A program made the translations under genes and the position numbers. A stretch of DNA of 64,000 nt from Pollenia angustigena (Eukaryota > Arthropoda > Insecta > Diptera > Polleniidae): assembly GCA_930367215.1 (NCBI GenBank), contig OV884058.1:199782208-199846207 (forward strand). The letters run 5' to 3'. Each line of letters begins with the position of its first letter. The stretch's first letter is position 1. The notes beneath the pieces are model-generated. The model did not search any database, was not told where the DNA came from, and saw only the letters and a program-made list of their open reading frames with translations. This document shows, in pieces, positions 41,480-53,765 of the stretch.

Positions 41480-44400
41480 TTAATCTATATTTACATTTAA
41501 TAAGATATCATCATCAACTTCCATCAATTCATTATAAATGTTTGATGGTGTTGATATTGATGGGGGATAATTAAAATCTACATTAAGTAGAATATCATCA
41601 TCATCATCATCATTTTCCATATATTCTTTATATAAACTTATATTTGTTGATGGTTGTAATGATGATGGTGATGAAGGTTTATTTATTTTATAATGCCCCC
41701 ATGCATACGTATCAACACCATCTTCTCTTATATAACGCTTATCATCTAAATAACTTAAAACTAACTTACTAATATGTTGTGTATAAATTTGATGGATCTT
41801 TGATTTAAATACATACATAGAATCATAATATAATTTCTTATCAACTAAACATTTCCTAAAATCACTTATATTTAACTTATTTGTTACTGAGTGTTTAACA
41901 CCCTTAATTTTTTTAATTTCCCTATCCTCCCTATCTATTTTTATCGAATACATTTTCGCTCTTAAGCCAATGAATTCCTTTATAACTTTGCCATTGCACT
42001 CATCCTTCATCATACCCAATACTTTTTTATTTAACAATGGTATGTTAAAAGCATTATCTTGCGGATATGCAGATGTATCGAAATGGGTGCTAATATCATT
42101 TCGAATATCATCATACATGTCATTTGTTCTTACATCATATATAAAGGAATCGGTATCCATGTAGTTCAAACTAATATTATCAAGATATTTCGGTTTCATG
42201 TAATCATAATGGAAATTATACATTTTCCATTTTGACAACTCTAAAACTGAAAATCCGATGTAAATAGGTTTATTATATTCAGTCTTTACTCTTCCCAACT
42301 CAATAGCAACCATATCGTCATGAATTTTTAACGAACTATGGAAATTGGGTCTAGCTATAAGAGCTCTAGCACCTAATCTCTTACCCCTGCTTTCCCATTC
42401 ACATACTATTTTAATGTCCTTACGTTTATCAACGTTTTCCATAGTTTTACCGTATACAGCGTTATTTAATAATTTAAAGAAATTTTGTTGGAAAGAGTTT
42501 TTTGCTAACGTCCTATGGTGATTGTTCAAGTCAATGTATATCTTCAACCAATTGGATTGATTAAATTGAAGAATTCTATGAATTTTCTTTAAAATCAATC
42601 CATGTTGAAGACATTGTTGTAATGTTCTGTAATGGATTATATAGTTTGTTTTGTCATTTAAGTCCGCAATTAATTTTACTTGTTTCATTATTTCTATTTT
42701 TTTATTTGCAACACAAAACGGTAAGTCATTATGGTAGTCGTGTAATGTAGATGGATATTCTAAGTCTACTTCCAATATATACCCTAAATCGGAATTTTCT
42801 TCAATGTTTGCAATATTAAAATTTTCAACGTCTTCAACCCATTTAAAATTTTTATAGGGGAGATATTGTGACATTGCATGACCATATAAATTATTCACAT
42901 CTAAATACATTAGATAATTTGATTCCTTGGTTGAATCATAATCACTAATATATTTATTGTTAGCAATGGAATGACGTTTACTGCATTGTACAATACCTCC
43001 CCTAATACCCCGGAAAACAAAATTATACATGTTAATATCAGTTAGTAATTCTAACTCAATTTTAGTTGTTTTTAACATTGCATCCCACGATAGACCTGGG
43101 ATGGTATAATATTGCGAGGGGTCTAAATTATAAATGTTTTTACAGATCTTGCGGAAATTTTCAAAAATATCGCATAACAAGAGAACATCTACTTTTAAAT
43201 ATAAAAGTAGATAGTCCATTAAGGTTTTACATTGGAATGTAGACCATACCTTTTCGGCATGATTATAATCATCCTCACTACACGACTCATTAGTGAGTTT
43301 ATTGAAAAATACTGAACGGGCTGGTAACTGAGTCTCTTGGAGACGATTCACAGAATTCAAATAGTCATACGGAAAGACACCTTTACGTTTCATTAAACTA
43401 AATTCATTGTCATTTGTAAAATTAGATTTTATCATATTTAAGTCATCATCGGTTAAATAACTCGATAATTTGTCTAAACTAGATGGCATGAATCTTAATG
43501 AATCTAGAAAACGTAATTCAATTGTTTTCTTTTCATTTACCGATATCTTTTTTGATATTGAAATATATAATTCCTTGTTTAAAGGAATTATATTAATATC
43601 ACCTTCAATTGATGACAGTTCTCTTACAAACAAATGACAATCATATGCCGAAAGATTATGAAAAAATATTGGTATGAAACTGGCGATTTGAAACTCTAAA
43701 TTGCATTTATTATGAGCAGGACCTCTATAATTGCCAGTTAGATGACAATGGTCAGCTACTCTATCTTCAACAGATAAAAATTTATTGCAAATATGACAAT
43801 TTCTATCTTCATTTTGTCTTATCTGTTGAAGTAGTGTCAAGGAATTCATTGGCTTGACAACACTTAAATAATTGTTGTAAATTTCTACACTATCCTTAAC
43901 TAAACTATTGAAAAAATGATTTGGTGCATTTACACCGCTATAAATTCTAAATATATCTAAACTTGAGTCAAATGAACACTTAATATAATAGCTGTACGCA
44001 AATGGAATGTGCTTTTGTGTTGATTTTACGTTCGTAGAATTTTGAATGTTTACTGTTTCCAGAATACATTCAAAATCAGCGTATACAACAAAAGGCACAT
44101 CCATTTGCTTTTTGAAATTTTTATAGCTCACTAAACTTTTTTCCGCAGTAGGCATCCTTGTCACAATTTTGTTGCATTCATCTTGGTGCTTTTTTAACGA
44201 TGACTCAGTATGAAAATGAATTAAACAAGTGTTGCAGATATATACTTGATGTTTATGTTTAGTCAGTTGACTACTTAGCAATCTGTAATTAAATGAAAAA
44301 AAAGAAAATAATTTAAATAAATATAAATTTTTAAATATATACATATTAATACTATTTAAATATTATTAACCTACCTTGAAATATTTTTGATCCATACATA

Positions 44401-45516
44401 ATGGAATCTTTCACCGTCCTCTAGCAGTAATAAGTTGAAGTGTTTGGATTTCTCTTCTTTTGTGAAGTAGTATGGCCCTACGATTACATCACCTTCTAAT
44501 CCAAACACATTCACACTGATTTGAGGATTATTTACCTCGAAATCTCTAATTTGGCTTACCGCTAGAGGAAAATTCAAATTTTTGAAATTTAGGGTGATTC
44601 CATTATTTAGTAAAATGATGTCATCTTCAATATTTTGAATTTTGTATGATGAACATATACTGGTATTGATGGCTACTGGAGAAACTGCTGAAATGATTGC
44701 CCACTTAAAACAGTATTCGTCTTTATTTTGAACGTTTATACATGCGTTCTTCCTCATTATTGTTGCTGGTAAAGGAAGGTATTGCGATCCTTTGATAGAG
44801 CTATATTTATTGATATTTATTTCAAGATGGGAGATCTCTATTAAGGCCCATCCACTATCTCGCTCCTGAAACTCGCTCATCTTTCTCATAACAATATTGC
44901 AATGGTCATCATAAAGCTTAAGAATATCATCCGTTGTTGTTGCAGCATTTAAGATGACCATTTTTGTTTGATGAGATTTCATGTCGATAGTACATGAGTC
45001 CTCTTCTTCCTTTACCAGCACATACTCGCAAAATAATTCAATGTTGAATTTTATTGCAGAATACTTCTGAATAATATTCTTCAACAATTGAATAATTTTC
45101 GGTTTTATTTCTCCTAGAAACTTTTCGGGCAATAAATTTTCGGTATGTTCGTTCTCTAGTAGATATGTGGCGATTCGGTTTTTAAAAGTGGTCTTAATAC
45201 AGCTAATATTATTATTGTCTTTAGATTTTTCACAATTAAATTTATGTTTACTTGTTCTCAAATGATAATTAAATTTTGATTTTAATATATATGTATTACA
45301 TACATCGCAATAAACATTCTTAATTTCACTCATTTCTTTCAAGTGTTCAGTCAAATGCGAATGTTTAAGAAATTCATCGTGGTTTGCGAATTTCAAGTTG
45401 CATGTAATACACTTCCATGATGTGGACGGACCATCATGAAATAATCTTATATGACGCGTTAAGTTTTTGTTTTGTGTAAACACTTTTTTACAATAATCGC
45501 ACACAAAAGAAGGCAT
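41480..45516 (-). CDS. POLB: Protein-primed family B DNA polymerase, one intron
   Basis: Proposed structure: exon 1 45516-44375, intron 44374-44283, exon 2 44282-41480, giving 1314 residues, the usual size for Polinton polymerases. Exon 1 holds C2H2 fingers (CDYCKKVF..H..H; CITCNLKF; CDVCNTYI) and a conserved region with CINVQNKDEYCFKWAIISA. Exon 2 opens with a further finger (CNTCLIHFH). The exonuclease motifs are YADFECIL (Exo I), HNLSAYD (Exo II) and YLKVDVLLLCDIF (Exo III). The polymerase motifs are LDVNNLYG (A), NNAVYGKTMEN (B) and YMDTDS (C). A Cys/His cluster CHICNKFL...DHCHLTGNYRGPAHNKC between Exo I and II resembles an endonuclease VII/HNH zinc fold. It replicates the element by protein priming. 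The C-terminus is low-complexity and acidic. Without splicing, two separate ORFs of 381 and 954 residues would be left. Confidence 0.93.
44283..44374 (-). other. Putative 92-nt spliceosomal intron in the polymerase gene
   Basis: On the minus strand the exon ends TTTCAAG and the intron begins GTAGGT. It ends with a pyrimidine tract (TTTTCTTTTTTTTCATTTAA) and TTACAG. Splicing completes an Arg codon split after its second base and keeps the frame into LLSSQLTKH. Unspliced, the first ORF stops at TAG two bases into the donor. Coding similarity is continuous across the junction, with the WIKN...SR...SSQLTKH context typical of these polymerases. Confidence 0.8.
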
Positions 45517-45640
45517 TTTTATTTTAGGATAATATTTTTTTTTTTTTTATTTAAGTAATTAAAAATTTAAATTTCACTTTATGATTTGTCAAACAAGACT
45601 GGTTTCGATTGAGAAATAACAGCGGTATTTATACAAAAAA

Positions 45641-46855
45641 AATTTCACAAATAATCATATTTTTGGTACAGTCCCGTCATATTTCATTAGTTAACAAATT
45701 TATAAATAAGGGGCTTATTTTAGTACAATTAAAGAATTTCAGAAAACCAAACATTTTGTTTTTTTTTTGGATTTGTTTTCTGTTTGACTTGTCACAGCTG
45801 CGTCAGCTCTATTCATGTATATTCTAAGTTGTTGTTGTTATAAATAAGGAGGAGTAGAGTACGATAAGGAAAAATATTAACCAAGAAGTTACTTTCTACT
45901 TTTGTAATATAATTGTAATATACTTTTGTAATATAATTCTGAGTATTTATGCTGATTAATTATTTAAACATAGTTAATGTGCAGCTGGTTGCTGTTGATA
46001 CAAAAAAAAGTGGATGGAATCCTACTTTTCACATGAATAATCGTTATCAATCATACACACACACACACACACACACACACAACCGATCAATAGTTGCTTA
46101 GATCCTTAGTCCGTTGTAGTGAAACAGACCAGAGTCTCTAGTGATAATCAATTATGCAACCCTTATACTGAGATTAGCTCACTATCCCACAAGCCTACCG
46201 AGTCATTCAAAGCAAAAAGTCACTAGGAAACCTATGCAACAAACTCATTAACTATTCTAAACACACACACAATAACTGAAAAAACTAAAAATAATTATTT
46301 CACAATCAGTTTTATCTTTAATACGAATACGCACAAGTAAAATTATCATCCCTCACAAAATTTTAAAATCTTCAAGACACGTACACCAAGAAATTTAACA
46401 CCTGCTACTAAATAAATAAAAAAAAAATTTTCCCACAAATTCTTATGCACAAGTAAAATTATCATCCCTCACAAAATTTTAAAATCTTCAAGACACGTTC
46501 ACGAAGAAATTTAACACCTGCTACTAAATAAATAAAAAAAATTTTTCCCACAAATTCTTATGCACAAAATTTTTAAAATCTTCAAGACTGACACGTACAC
46601 GAAGAAATTATACAATTAACAAAAATATCACACCTCCTAAACAACTTTCTTTACACGTCATTTCCCTTTTGCCTCTATTTCTCAGGAGTGAATGTATAAC
46701 CCAGCAAACAATTGTTTGCTTGCATGCTCCTAAATTGGAGGCAATAAGAAGGCGATATATAGGCGATAGTTTTACATTAAATTGTTTACTGGGTTACGGC
46801 TTGCTCCCAACTTTGTATGGAAAATCATATTTGGTAGCGGCATAAACACACTACT
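45641..46855 (-). repeat. Polinton right terminal inverted repeat
   Basis: Mirrors 31206-32419. Differences visible by eye: (AC)13 instead of 12 units, an A-run one base shorter, and one substitution near the inner edge. Between it and the polymerase start (45517-45640) lies the probable polymerase promoter region, which has a long T/A run. Confidence 0.95.
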
Positions 46856-47120
46856 CTTCGCCTACTTTTTCAGAATGAATAGCTTCTTAAACTCATTATT
46901 CTGTAGCTTTCTTCTATTACTACATCTATAACAACTTCCATAACTAATTTTTTTTGGATGTATGCAGGTAAAAAAATAATGGCTTACTTTTTAATGCGTT
47001 CATTTTGGGACAGCCCTTGTAAAATTCATTGGTTCTTTCAGTGGAATTGTAAGTAGTGCTCTTATGTTTTTCTGATTACACAACACATTATTTTGTAGGC
47101 GAAGTTTTTATTGGGCCGCT
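46856..47120. mobile_element. Right parts of the two host MITEs
   Basis: 46856-46861 repeats the Polinton target CTTCGC. 46862-47115 continues the CCCAGTAAAAACTTCGC MITE to its inverted end GCGAAGTTTTTATTGGG, aligning with 15766-16025. 47116-47120 (CCGCT) completes the outer AGCGGAGTT MITE begun at 31046. Confidence 0.8.
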
Positions 47121-47329
47121 TCTGTGATTAGATTTTTGAACTTGTTCATTGAACGATTGCTTATGCCACATTCTAAATTAACTATCAGCGGCAGCATATA
47201 AGCGTGCATTTCCGGATGATATTGGCAAGTTTTTAAAAGATATAGGAAACCACTTCTGCAAAAGTTCTACATATGTAGTTAGTTAATTTTGGAACGAACT
47301 CATAATATTTTCAAATATTCGTCAACAAG

Positions 47330-47690
47330 ATGGTTGTCACGTCAAGAAGTAATCAACAAAATTTTGGAACACTGGGAGCCCACTTCATTATTATTTTACT
47401 CCGAATTATTTTGAAGGAGATTTTACAAGCGCTAAATTAAATTTAATTATATCCGAACTTTCTACTCCACCCTATAAAATTTCTTTCCTGTTGCTGCAGT
47501 AGATATTGAAAATTGTAAACACAATAAATTTGGAAATGCAAGCCGAAGATGCTCGTATGAACATATTTTAAGAAAGCTTAAAAATTTTATTTTCGTTTAA
47601 AATTCGAGATTGCATTTTGAGAAATATTCGTCAATTTTCCACAAAAAATACGATTAATTCTAAAAAGGGTATGAAAACGCTCTCTGGCGG
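47330..47690 (+). pseudogene. Possible hAT-type transposase remnant
   Basis: A plus-strand frame from about 47355 reads GSPLHYYFTPNYFEGDFTSA followed by KLNLIISELSTPPYKI, then continues past stops with INLEMQAEDARM-like and later ILRNIRQF-like segments. The order resembles the region before the dimerisation domain of ZBED-like hAT transposases. Stops are frequent. Assignment is tentative. Confidence 0.4.
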
Positions 47691-48136
47691 CAATCAAAAA
47701 TACAAATTAATGCATTTCTCGACTCAAAACCCGCATTATACAAGTCTGGCTGGACCAAATACAATTTGTTTGTATTCTTGAATAGTTTGGAAAACTAATT
47801 ATTTTGAAAAATCCGGTGCTCGAAATTTATTTTTGACCTATGGTATCTTCGGCAAATTTCTTGGAATGACTTACATAACAAGAAGCGCGATGTGCTATTG
47901 ACGCGAAAAAATTTTACCCACCCTATTATTATGTATAATTAAAGATCATGAATGAATTTTAAGTACCTTTGGTTTTTGTTGTATTAAATTTTTGTTTTTA
48001 ATAATAAAATAAAAAATAAAAATTACAAAAAAATGATTTAGTACTATTGGGGCCGAAAAAGTACGATTTTAAAAGTTCGTTGTTACGATATTGGGTTTCT
48101 CATTTATCATCCCTGCTCACTATTATGGATATTGAG

Positions 48137-48849
48137 TAGTGCTGGGAAACTATCGATAGATATTATCGATAGTCTTAAAATATCAAATATATTGATAGGA
48201 AAAATATAAACATCGATATTTTTATTATTTAAAATACAGCTATGAAGACATCTAACAGCAGCTATACACACACAGTTTTTTGCCGCAAATTTGTTCATGC
48301 TAATGTGCGCTGAATTACAGCAATGAATAGAAACATCAAGAGTGGCAAGTGGTATGGATTGCTTAGCAGTGCTTTTTATTGCTAATTAAAGGCCTTTAAG
48401 TCGAAATTTGTACATGTTTATATAGGGACTGTAATGTCAAATATTTTTGTAATGTTGTAAAAAAAAAAAATCCAAATCCAAATGCAATTGCGAGCATAGG
48501 ACAAAACAATGAACAACCATTAGAGGATAAGTCCGCTAGATTAATTACCTTTTTGGGTTTAGAATTTAGAAAATTTTTTAAAGTTGCAATGGAATATCTT
48601 ATATTCCCTGTTACTTCGGTTCCTTCAGAAAGGTACTTATCAGCTTTTAAAAAACTGCCATTTAAAATAACGTGCGTATATACATACGTCTCATACATTC
48701 AATAAAGTGATAAAAACAACGGACTGTAGCCTTATAAAAAAATAATTAAAGTTTTCCTGCACAAGTACAAACATTTAGTCGATCGTTATATCGATATATC
48801 GATAGTGAAATCTGAACTATCGTTAAATATCGATAGTATCCCAGCACTA
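48137..48849. mobile_element. hAT deletion derivative, 713 bp, perfect 8-bp TSD
   Basis: Ends TAGTGCTGGGAAACTATCGA and the inverted TCGATAGTATCCCAGCACTA. Flanks 48129-48136 and 48850-48857 are both ATATTGAG. ATCGATA words cluster near both ends. On the plus strand about 48560-48660 encodes AMEYLIFPVTSVPSERYLSA, the hAT C-terminal dimerisation signature, so this derives from an autonomous hAT whose catalytic part was deleted. Confidence 0.9.
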
Positions 48850-49127
48850 ATATTGAGTTGCGCTTGCGGAATCTGCCCTGGGCCACAAACATGGTTTTTG
48901 ATATAAATTTTAAACTGAGAGTGGCCATTAAAAACATTTTAAATAAAAAGTGCTAAACCAAAAATGCAAAATTTCGAATATAAAACTAAAAAGTTCACAT
49001 AACGCAAAATATCTACAAAAAAACTTTTACGTGACTAGTTTGCTAAAATCGTTTAATTATAATTTAGTTTTACCAAATAGAATGTTACACTTGTATTACA
49101 ACAATCTAATTGTTTGCATTTTTATAT

Positions 49128-49200
49128 GGGGATGTAGCTCAGATGGTAGAGCGCTCGCTTAGCATGTGAGAGGTACGGGGATCGATGCCCCGCATCTCCA
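49128..49200 (+). tRNA. tRNA-Ala (anticodon AGC), copy 1
   Basis: 73 nt folding as a complete cloverleaf: acceptor GGGGATG/CATCTCC with discriminator A, D-arm GCTC...GAGC, anticodon stem CTCGC/GTGAG with loop TTAGCAT, and T-arm CGGGG/CCCCG with loop ATCGATG. CCA is not encoded. A Pol III terminator T-run (CATTTTTAA) follows. Identical to copies 2 and 3; the upstream bases TTTATAT are shared with copy 2. Confidence 0.98.
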
Positions 49201-49225
49201 GTATACATTTTTAATTTAAGATGGC

Positions 49226-49790
49226 ATTTTTATACCCACACCACAATAGAGCAGAGGGCATTATGAGTTTGTACTCATTTTTGTAATCCCTTAAAACATC
49301 GGTCCTAGACCCACATTTAAGTATGTATACCGATCTACCAATGTCCGTCCGTCCGGCTGGCTGTCCTTGAAAAACTTGTGCGCAAAATACAAGTCGCAAA
49401 TTGGAGATATTATGATGAGATTTGACACACAGGTTTTGATTGTGAGAAGGAACAAGCCTATTGGAAATTATGAGAATCGGTTCATAATTTTACATACTTC
49501 GTTTTAGAAAAGAGTTTTTGTGTCCATAAACCATCTTATTATGTTGATTTTTAAATTAAGTTTGGTCAAAATATATTCTTTTACAATCTAAATAATCATC
49601 TTCCAATATATTGTTGAAATCGGTCCATAAGTGACTACAACTCTTATACAAATACTCCTCCTTAAAATAGCTGTAATGCCAAAACTTCCTTATAAGTGTT
49701 GGTGTTGATATAAAAAGTTGCGACAGTTAATTTCACGTTATCTTCTTTGTCATGGCAAACTGTTGATATGGAAGGTCCAAAATTAATCGT
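49226..49790. repeat. Dispersed fly-type repeat (uninterrupted copy)
   Basis: Contains TATACCCACACCACAATAGAGC at its start, GTCCGTCCGTCCGGCTGGCTG, CTTGTGCGCAAAATACAAG and AACCATCTTATTATGTTG in the same order as the split copy at 4090-5100. Non-coding. Confidence 0.55.
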
Positions 49791-50745
49791 AGGTCACATA
49801 TAAACCACCTTCCTAAAATCATCATCACTAAATTCTTTAATGGAGCTTAACTTCATAACATAATTTTGCTTTGGCGTGTCCACGAGTGCCCATGGCTCCC
49901 AAAAAGAGAAAACACATTGCAGTGATGCGGTCTTGCAACTGTTCCAATACAAAGTAACGTGCTGTGTTGTTTACTTTATAAAAAAAAAAATGTAAACAAA
50001 GTTTCAACAAAAGCATTGATGCATAGTTTGCTTGTGTTTGAACATCGATTACTTTTATTATGCATTTAGGGGCGTATGACATTGTCAATGTTTAAATGGT
50101 TACCTTTAGGAGTGGATGACCTTGTTCATCCATAGTTGAAAAAAATCACTTAAGGAGAACAAATAATAGATATTATGATAATTACAAAGTTTCCTCAGTG
50201 TCATTTTAGATTGAACTCCGGGCAGCTTATTGTGTATATGACTGACAATATTATAAGTCAATTATGCGTCTAAATTTGAATAAATTTGAAGGGCGAACCT
50301 TAATCAGCAAGTGGGTTTTGACTCAAAATTTAAAAATTTTCAGTAGAAGCAAAACAATTTTTAATAAACCATTAAAGGATTATATATATATATATGTTCC
50401 TTTAACTCCCACTGGAGTATAGGGATTATTATTATTCATAAATGATTTTTTCAAAAAAGTGAATATATAAAAATTTTGAGTTAATGCCCTCTTGTTGGTC
50501 AAGTGCGAACTATAAAATCTTTTTTCACGTTGAAAACAAATTAATTAAATTTTCTCACAACCGTGATTTGCAACTTTGGTCAAATTTTTTAACTTAAACG
50601 GCATTAGTATGCACTACATAAATGAATTTGAGACGTGCATAGTTTAATATAAATCTTGACAATTCGGTATAAGTTTGGTATACAATTCGCATTTAGTTGG
50701 AATATGTAAGAGAACAATTCGTAATATTTTTTATAAAATTTATAT
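49791..50745. other. AT-rich interval between tRNA genes
   Basis: No domain-bearing ORF. The 83-codon minus frame at 49837-50088 shows no known motif. A short TATATATATATATG run lies near 50380. Confidence 0.35.
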
Positions 50746-50818
50746 GGGGATGTAGCTCAGATGGTAGAGCGCTCGCTTAGCATGTGAGAGGTACGGGGAT
50801 CGATGCCCCGCATCTCCA
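50746..50818 (+). tRNA. tRNA-Ala (anticodon AGC), copy 2
   Basis: Identical over all 73 bases to 49128-49200, preceded by the same TTTATAT and followed by GTACCTTTTTAAT, a Pol III terminator. Confidence 0.98.
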
Positions 50819-50924
50819 GTACCTTTTTAATAAAATTTTGTTATATATTTAAAAACGATTCTATTAAAGTTCTTTGTGCCAAATATTATCTAGATAGCAA
50901 CATCTATATGAGATATTTCATTTA

Positions 50925-53765
50925 TTTCATTTATTTATTTATTTGTCGTTCCATACACAAGACTAAGAGTCTCATATTGCAGTACGGAACTAATTTTTTG
51001 CAAAATGTTGTAATGTTAAAACTTAAAACTATTTACAAAATCATCAATATATATGTATTAAAGAATTAGATTATAAAAAATAAATTAATTAATAATAATA
51101 ATCAAAAGTAATTATTTTATTAAAATCAAATAGTATTTTATTAAAATCAAATAGTAATTATTGTTAATTAATCAAATGTGGAAAACAATTTAATTATAGA
51201 CTTTTTGAACTCAAGTGCGTTACATAAAAGTTGAGCATAATATGGAATTGAGTTCCAGAGATGAACGGCATGGATAAAGAATTGCCACAATGATATAAGG
51301 CTATAATGTCTAAATGGTATTAGTCTTATTCCTCTACTTTCAATATTTGAGAATTTAAGTTTTACATATAGATGTTCAGGCTGTTTCATGTAGATGATTT
51401 TGTGTACAAAAATTAAGATACGCGTTTTTAGCAGATCTTTAAAACAAATGCCATATAATTTCATTGCAAATGTTGAAACTCGTGCTCGACGTCTTAACCC
51501 ATAGACATAACGAATAATATTATTAAATGTTACAGTTTATTTTCACTTATTGCGTCACAACTTGCAAAAAGTTCACAACCATACAACAAAATGGGTATTA
51601 AGTACGTTTTAGCAAGTAGTATTCGAATTTTGATTGGTGTGCAGTATTGAGTTCGCTAAAGTGTTCTTACCATGGAAAACGTTCGACCGCATGCATATTT
51701 TATATGGTCAGACCATGTTAATGTGTTATTAAAAATAATCCCGAGGTTTTTTGCTGTGTTTACAATTTCTATGCATTGATTATTAATGGAAATATTGGGC
51801 ATAAGGTTAAAATCAATTTTTGCCAGACGTTTAAGTATAATAATACATTTGGATTTTCGGGGGTTAATTCCAAGACCATTTGCAGATGCCCACAAATAAA
51901 TTTTATGTAGTTCTTTATTCAAAGTACTAACACACTTATTCAGCGAGGCTTCATTACAACTGATGTAGAGCTGAACATCATCTGCATACATTCTTATCCC
52001 ACAGTGCATGAGTACATTAGGGAGATCGTTTGAGTACATCGCAAACAGTAGTGGGCCTAATATTGATCCCTGTGGAACACCTCTTTTAACAGGTAGTGAT
52101 ACTGATGTCTTGGACGTGGTTTGAACATACTGATATCTATTATTGAGATATTTTGACAAAAGGCAAACTGCGGATGACGAAAAATTAAACATTTTTTCAA
52201 GTTTGAGGCACAATATGTCATGGTCAACAGTATCAAACGCCTTGGAATGATCAAGCAAAACTAAAAACGTGACGTTACCCCTGTCAACCTCTTTCCTTAT
52301 CTCCTCAGCAACGTCTACCAGGGCAGTTATGCAGCTGTGTTTAGTTCGAAAACCAGACTGACGATCAGTTAATAAATTATTATCATTTAAGTAAAGAGTT
52401 ATTTGGTTATGCATTAGCCTCTCAAAAACTTTAGAAAGGAAAGGTAAAATAGCTATAGGTCTGTACTCAGAGCTTGATTTAGGTACTGGTATAATTTTTG
52501 AGTTTTTCCATTGAGTAGGAAAATGACTTGTAGTAATAATTTTGTTAAAAAAAAACGTGATGAACGGGATTAATTGTGGGAAAAGAAGTTTAATAAATTT
52601 TGGATGAATTCCATCAGCTCCTACAGCATTAGATTTTATGGATAAGCAACTTAACAATACGTCACATTGATCTACACTTTTAAAAAAGAATTTGTTGTTC
52701 TCAGAAACATTATCAAAATAATTAATATTAGTGTAGTAGTTGCGATCAGCTTCAACTATCGGGATATTCAAGAAAGTTTGATTTATACTATCAGCATCAA
52801 TTGTACACATTTCATGAGTGGTTGCTTTGCCAATACCAATTTCACGAATAGTTTGCCATGTCTTTTTGGACCCCAGGGCACACGAGAACTTATTAGCGTA
52901 GAAATCGGATTTAGCCTTCTTTATCATCTTATTGGTTTTTTTTCTTGCAATACGGTATTCATTTAAAAGGTGTGTGGTTTTAAATCGTTTCCATCGAGAA
53001 TACAATAAATTTCTATTGAACATTGCTTCTTTGATGTTGGAGGAAAACCAAGGTTTATTCTTCTGACTGACAGTTTTAGTTATCAAAGGGACTGTTTGAT
53101 TAAATATATTACGTAGGTTATACTCAAGAAAGGAAAGCTGATCATCCACAGCAAGGATATAGTATAAACAACTCCAGTCAACTTTTAAAAACTCATTTTC
53201 CAGTATTGCAAAATCAGGATTTTTAAAATCACGAAAAGTAATTAACTGGCTAGCTGACGACAAATCAAAGTTATACGCCATGAAAATAAGATCATGTTTA
53301 GAAAAGCATGACGCTGAGAGTTGGTCATAAAGAAGTAAATTAGATTCATTATTCACAAAAAATAGATCCAAGAGTGTGTTGTTCGTTGCAGTGTAGTGCG
53401 TAGGTGTAGTTGTGTTAGGTGAAGAAAGTCCGAGTGAGGTCATATAATCAGAAAGATTCCGTTCTACTAATACATTGGAATTAAAGTCACCAACTAATAT
53501 TACGTCTTCATATAGGGCTGTAATTGTTTCCAGGGTCTTAATAAAACCATTTAACGGTAAATTTTTATTTGGCCTATAAACACTACCCACCAGCAGCTTT
53601 CTTCCCTCACTATTAACCTCAATTAGCAAATACTCCACAAAGTTAACTTGAACCGTATCACCGAAAAAATCAGTATCCTTTGAAGTACATTTAACACAAA
53701 AATTAATGCCATTTTTAATATATATTGCTACACCACCATATCCATCATCTCTGATGTATAGGTAT
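50925..53765 (-). pseudogene. 5'-truncated Jockey-like non-LTR retrotransposon
   Basis: Minus strand. The endonuclease part begins mid-domain near 53765 (reading DDGYGGVAIYIKNGI) and includes LVGDFNSNVL. The long open frame down to 51656 holds the reverse transcriptase: VLLDHSKAFDTVDHD (motif A), GVPQGSILGPLLFAMYSNDL and MYADDVQLY (catalytic). An in-frame TAG near 51656 and a frameshift near 51530 separate this from the C-terminal part (51168-51464, WNSIPYYAQLL). The 3' tail is an AAATAAATAAAT run read on the minus strand (about 50925-50945), as in Jockey-clade elements. It lies between tRNA genes 2 and 3. Inactive, but only lightly decayed. Confidence 0.85.

Larger units (their letters stand above)
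31206..46855. mobile_element. Complete Polinton/Maverick element, 15.65 kb
   Basis: The element is bounded by inverted repeats of about 1.21 kb that start AGTAGTGTGTTTATG and end CATAAACACACTACT, flanked by an exact 6-bp duplication CTTCGC. A 6-bp duplication and AG/CT ends are the Polinton signature. It carries the full core set: protein-primed DNA polymerase, retroviral-type integrase, adenain-like protease, packaging ATPase, and major and minor capsid proteins. No premature stop interrupts any core gene apart from two structured interruptions: an intron in the polymerase and a -1 shift between the PLA2 and protease frames. The two terminal repeats differ, as far as I can see by eye, mainly in a GT run, a homopolymer and the innermost bases. 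This indicates a recent insertion and possible competence. Known Polintons replicate with their own polymerase and are thought able to form virions. Confidence 0.96.

Noticed and set aside
44283..44374. Treating the two polymerase ORFs as a broken pseudogene
   Set aside because: Both sides are fully open and the gap has good donor, pyrimidine tract and acceptor with frame kept.
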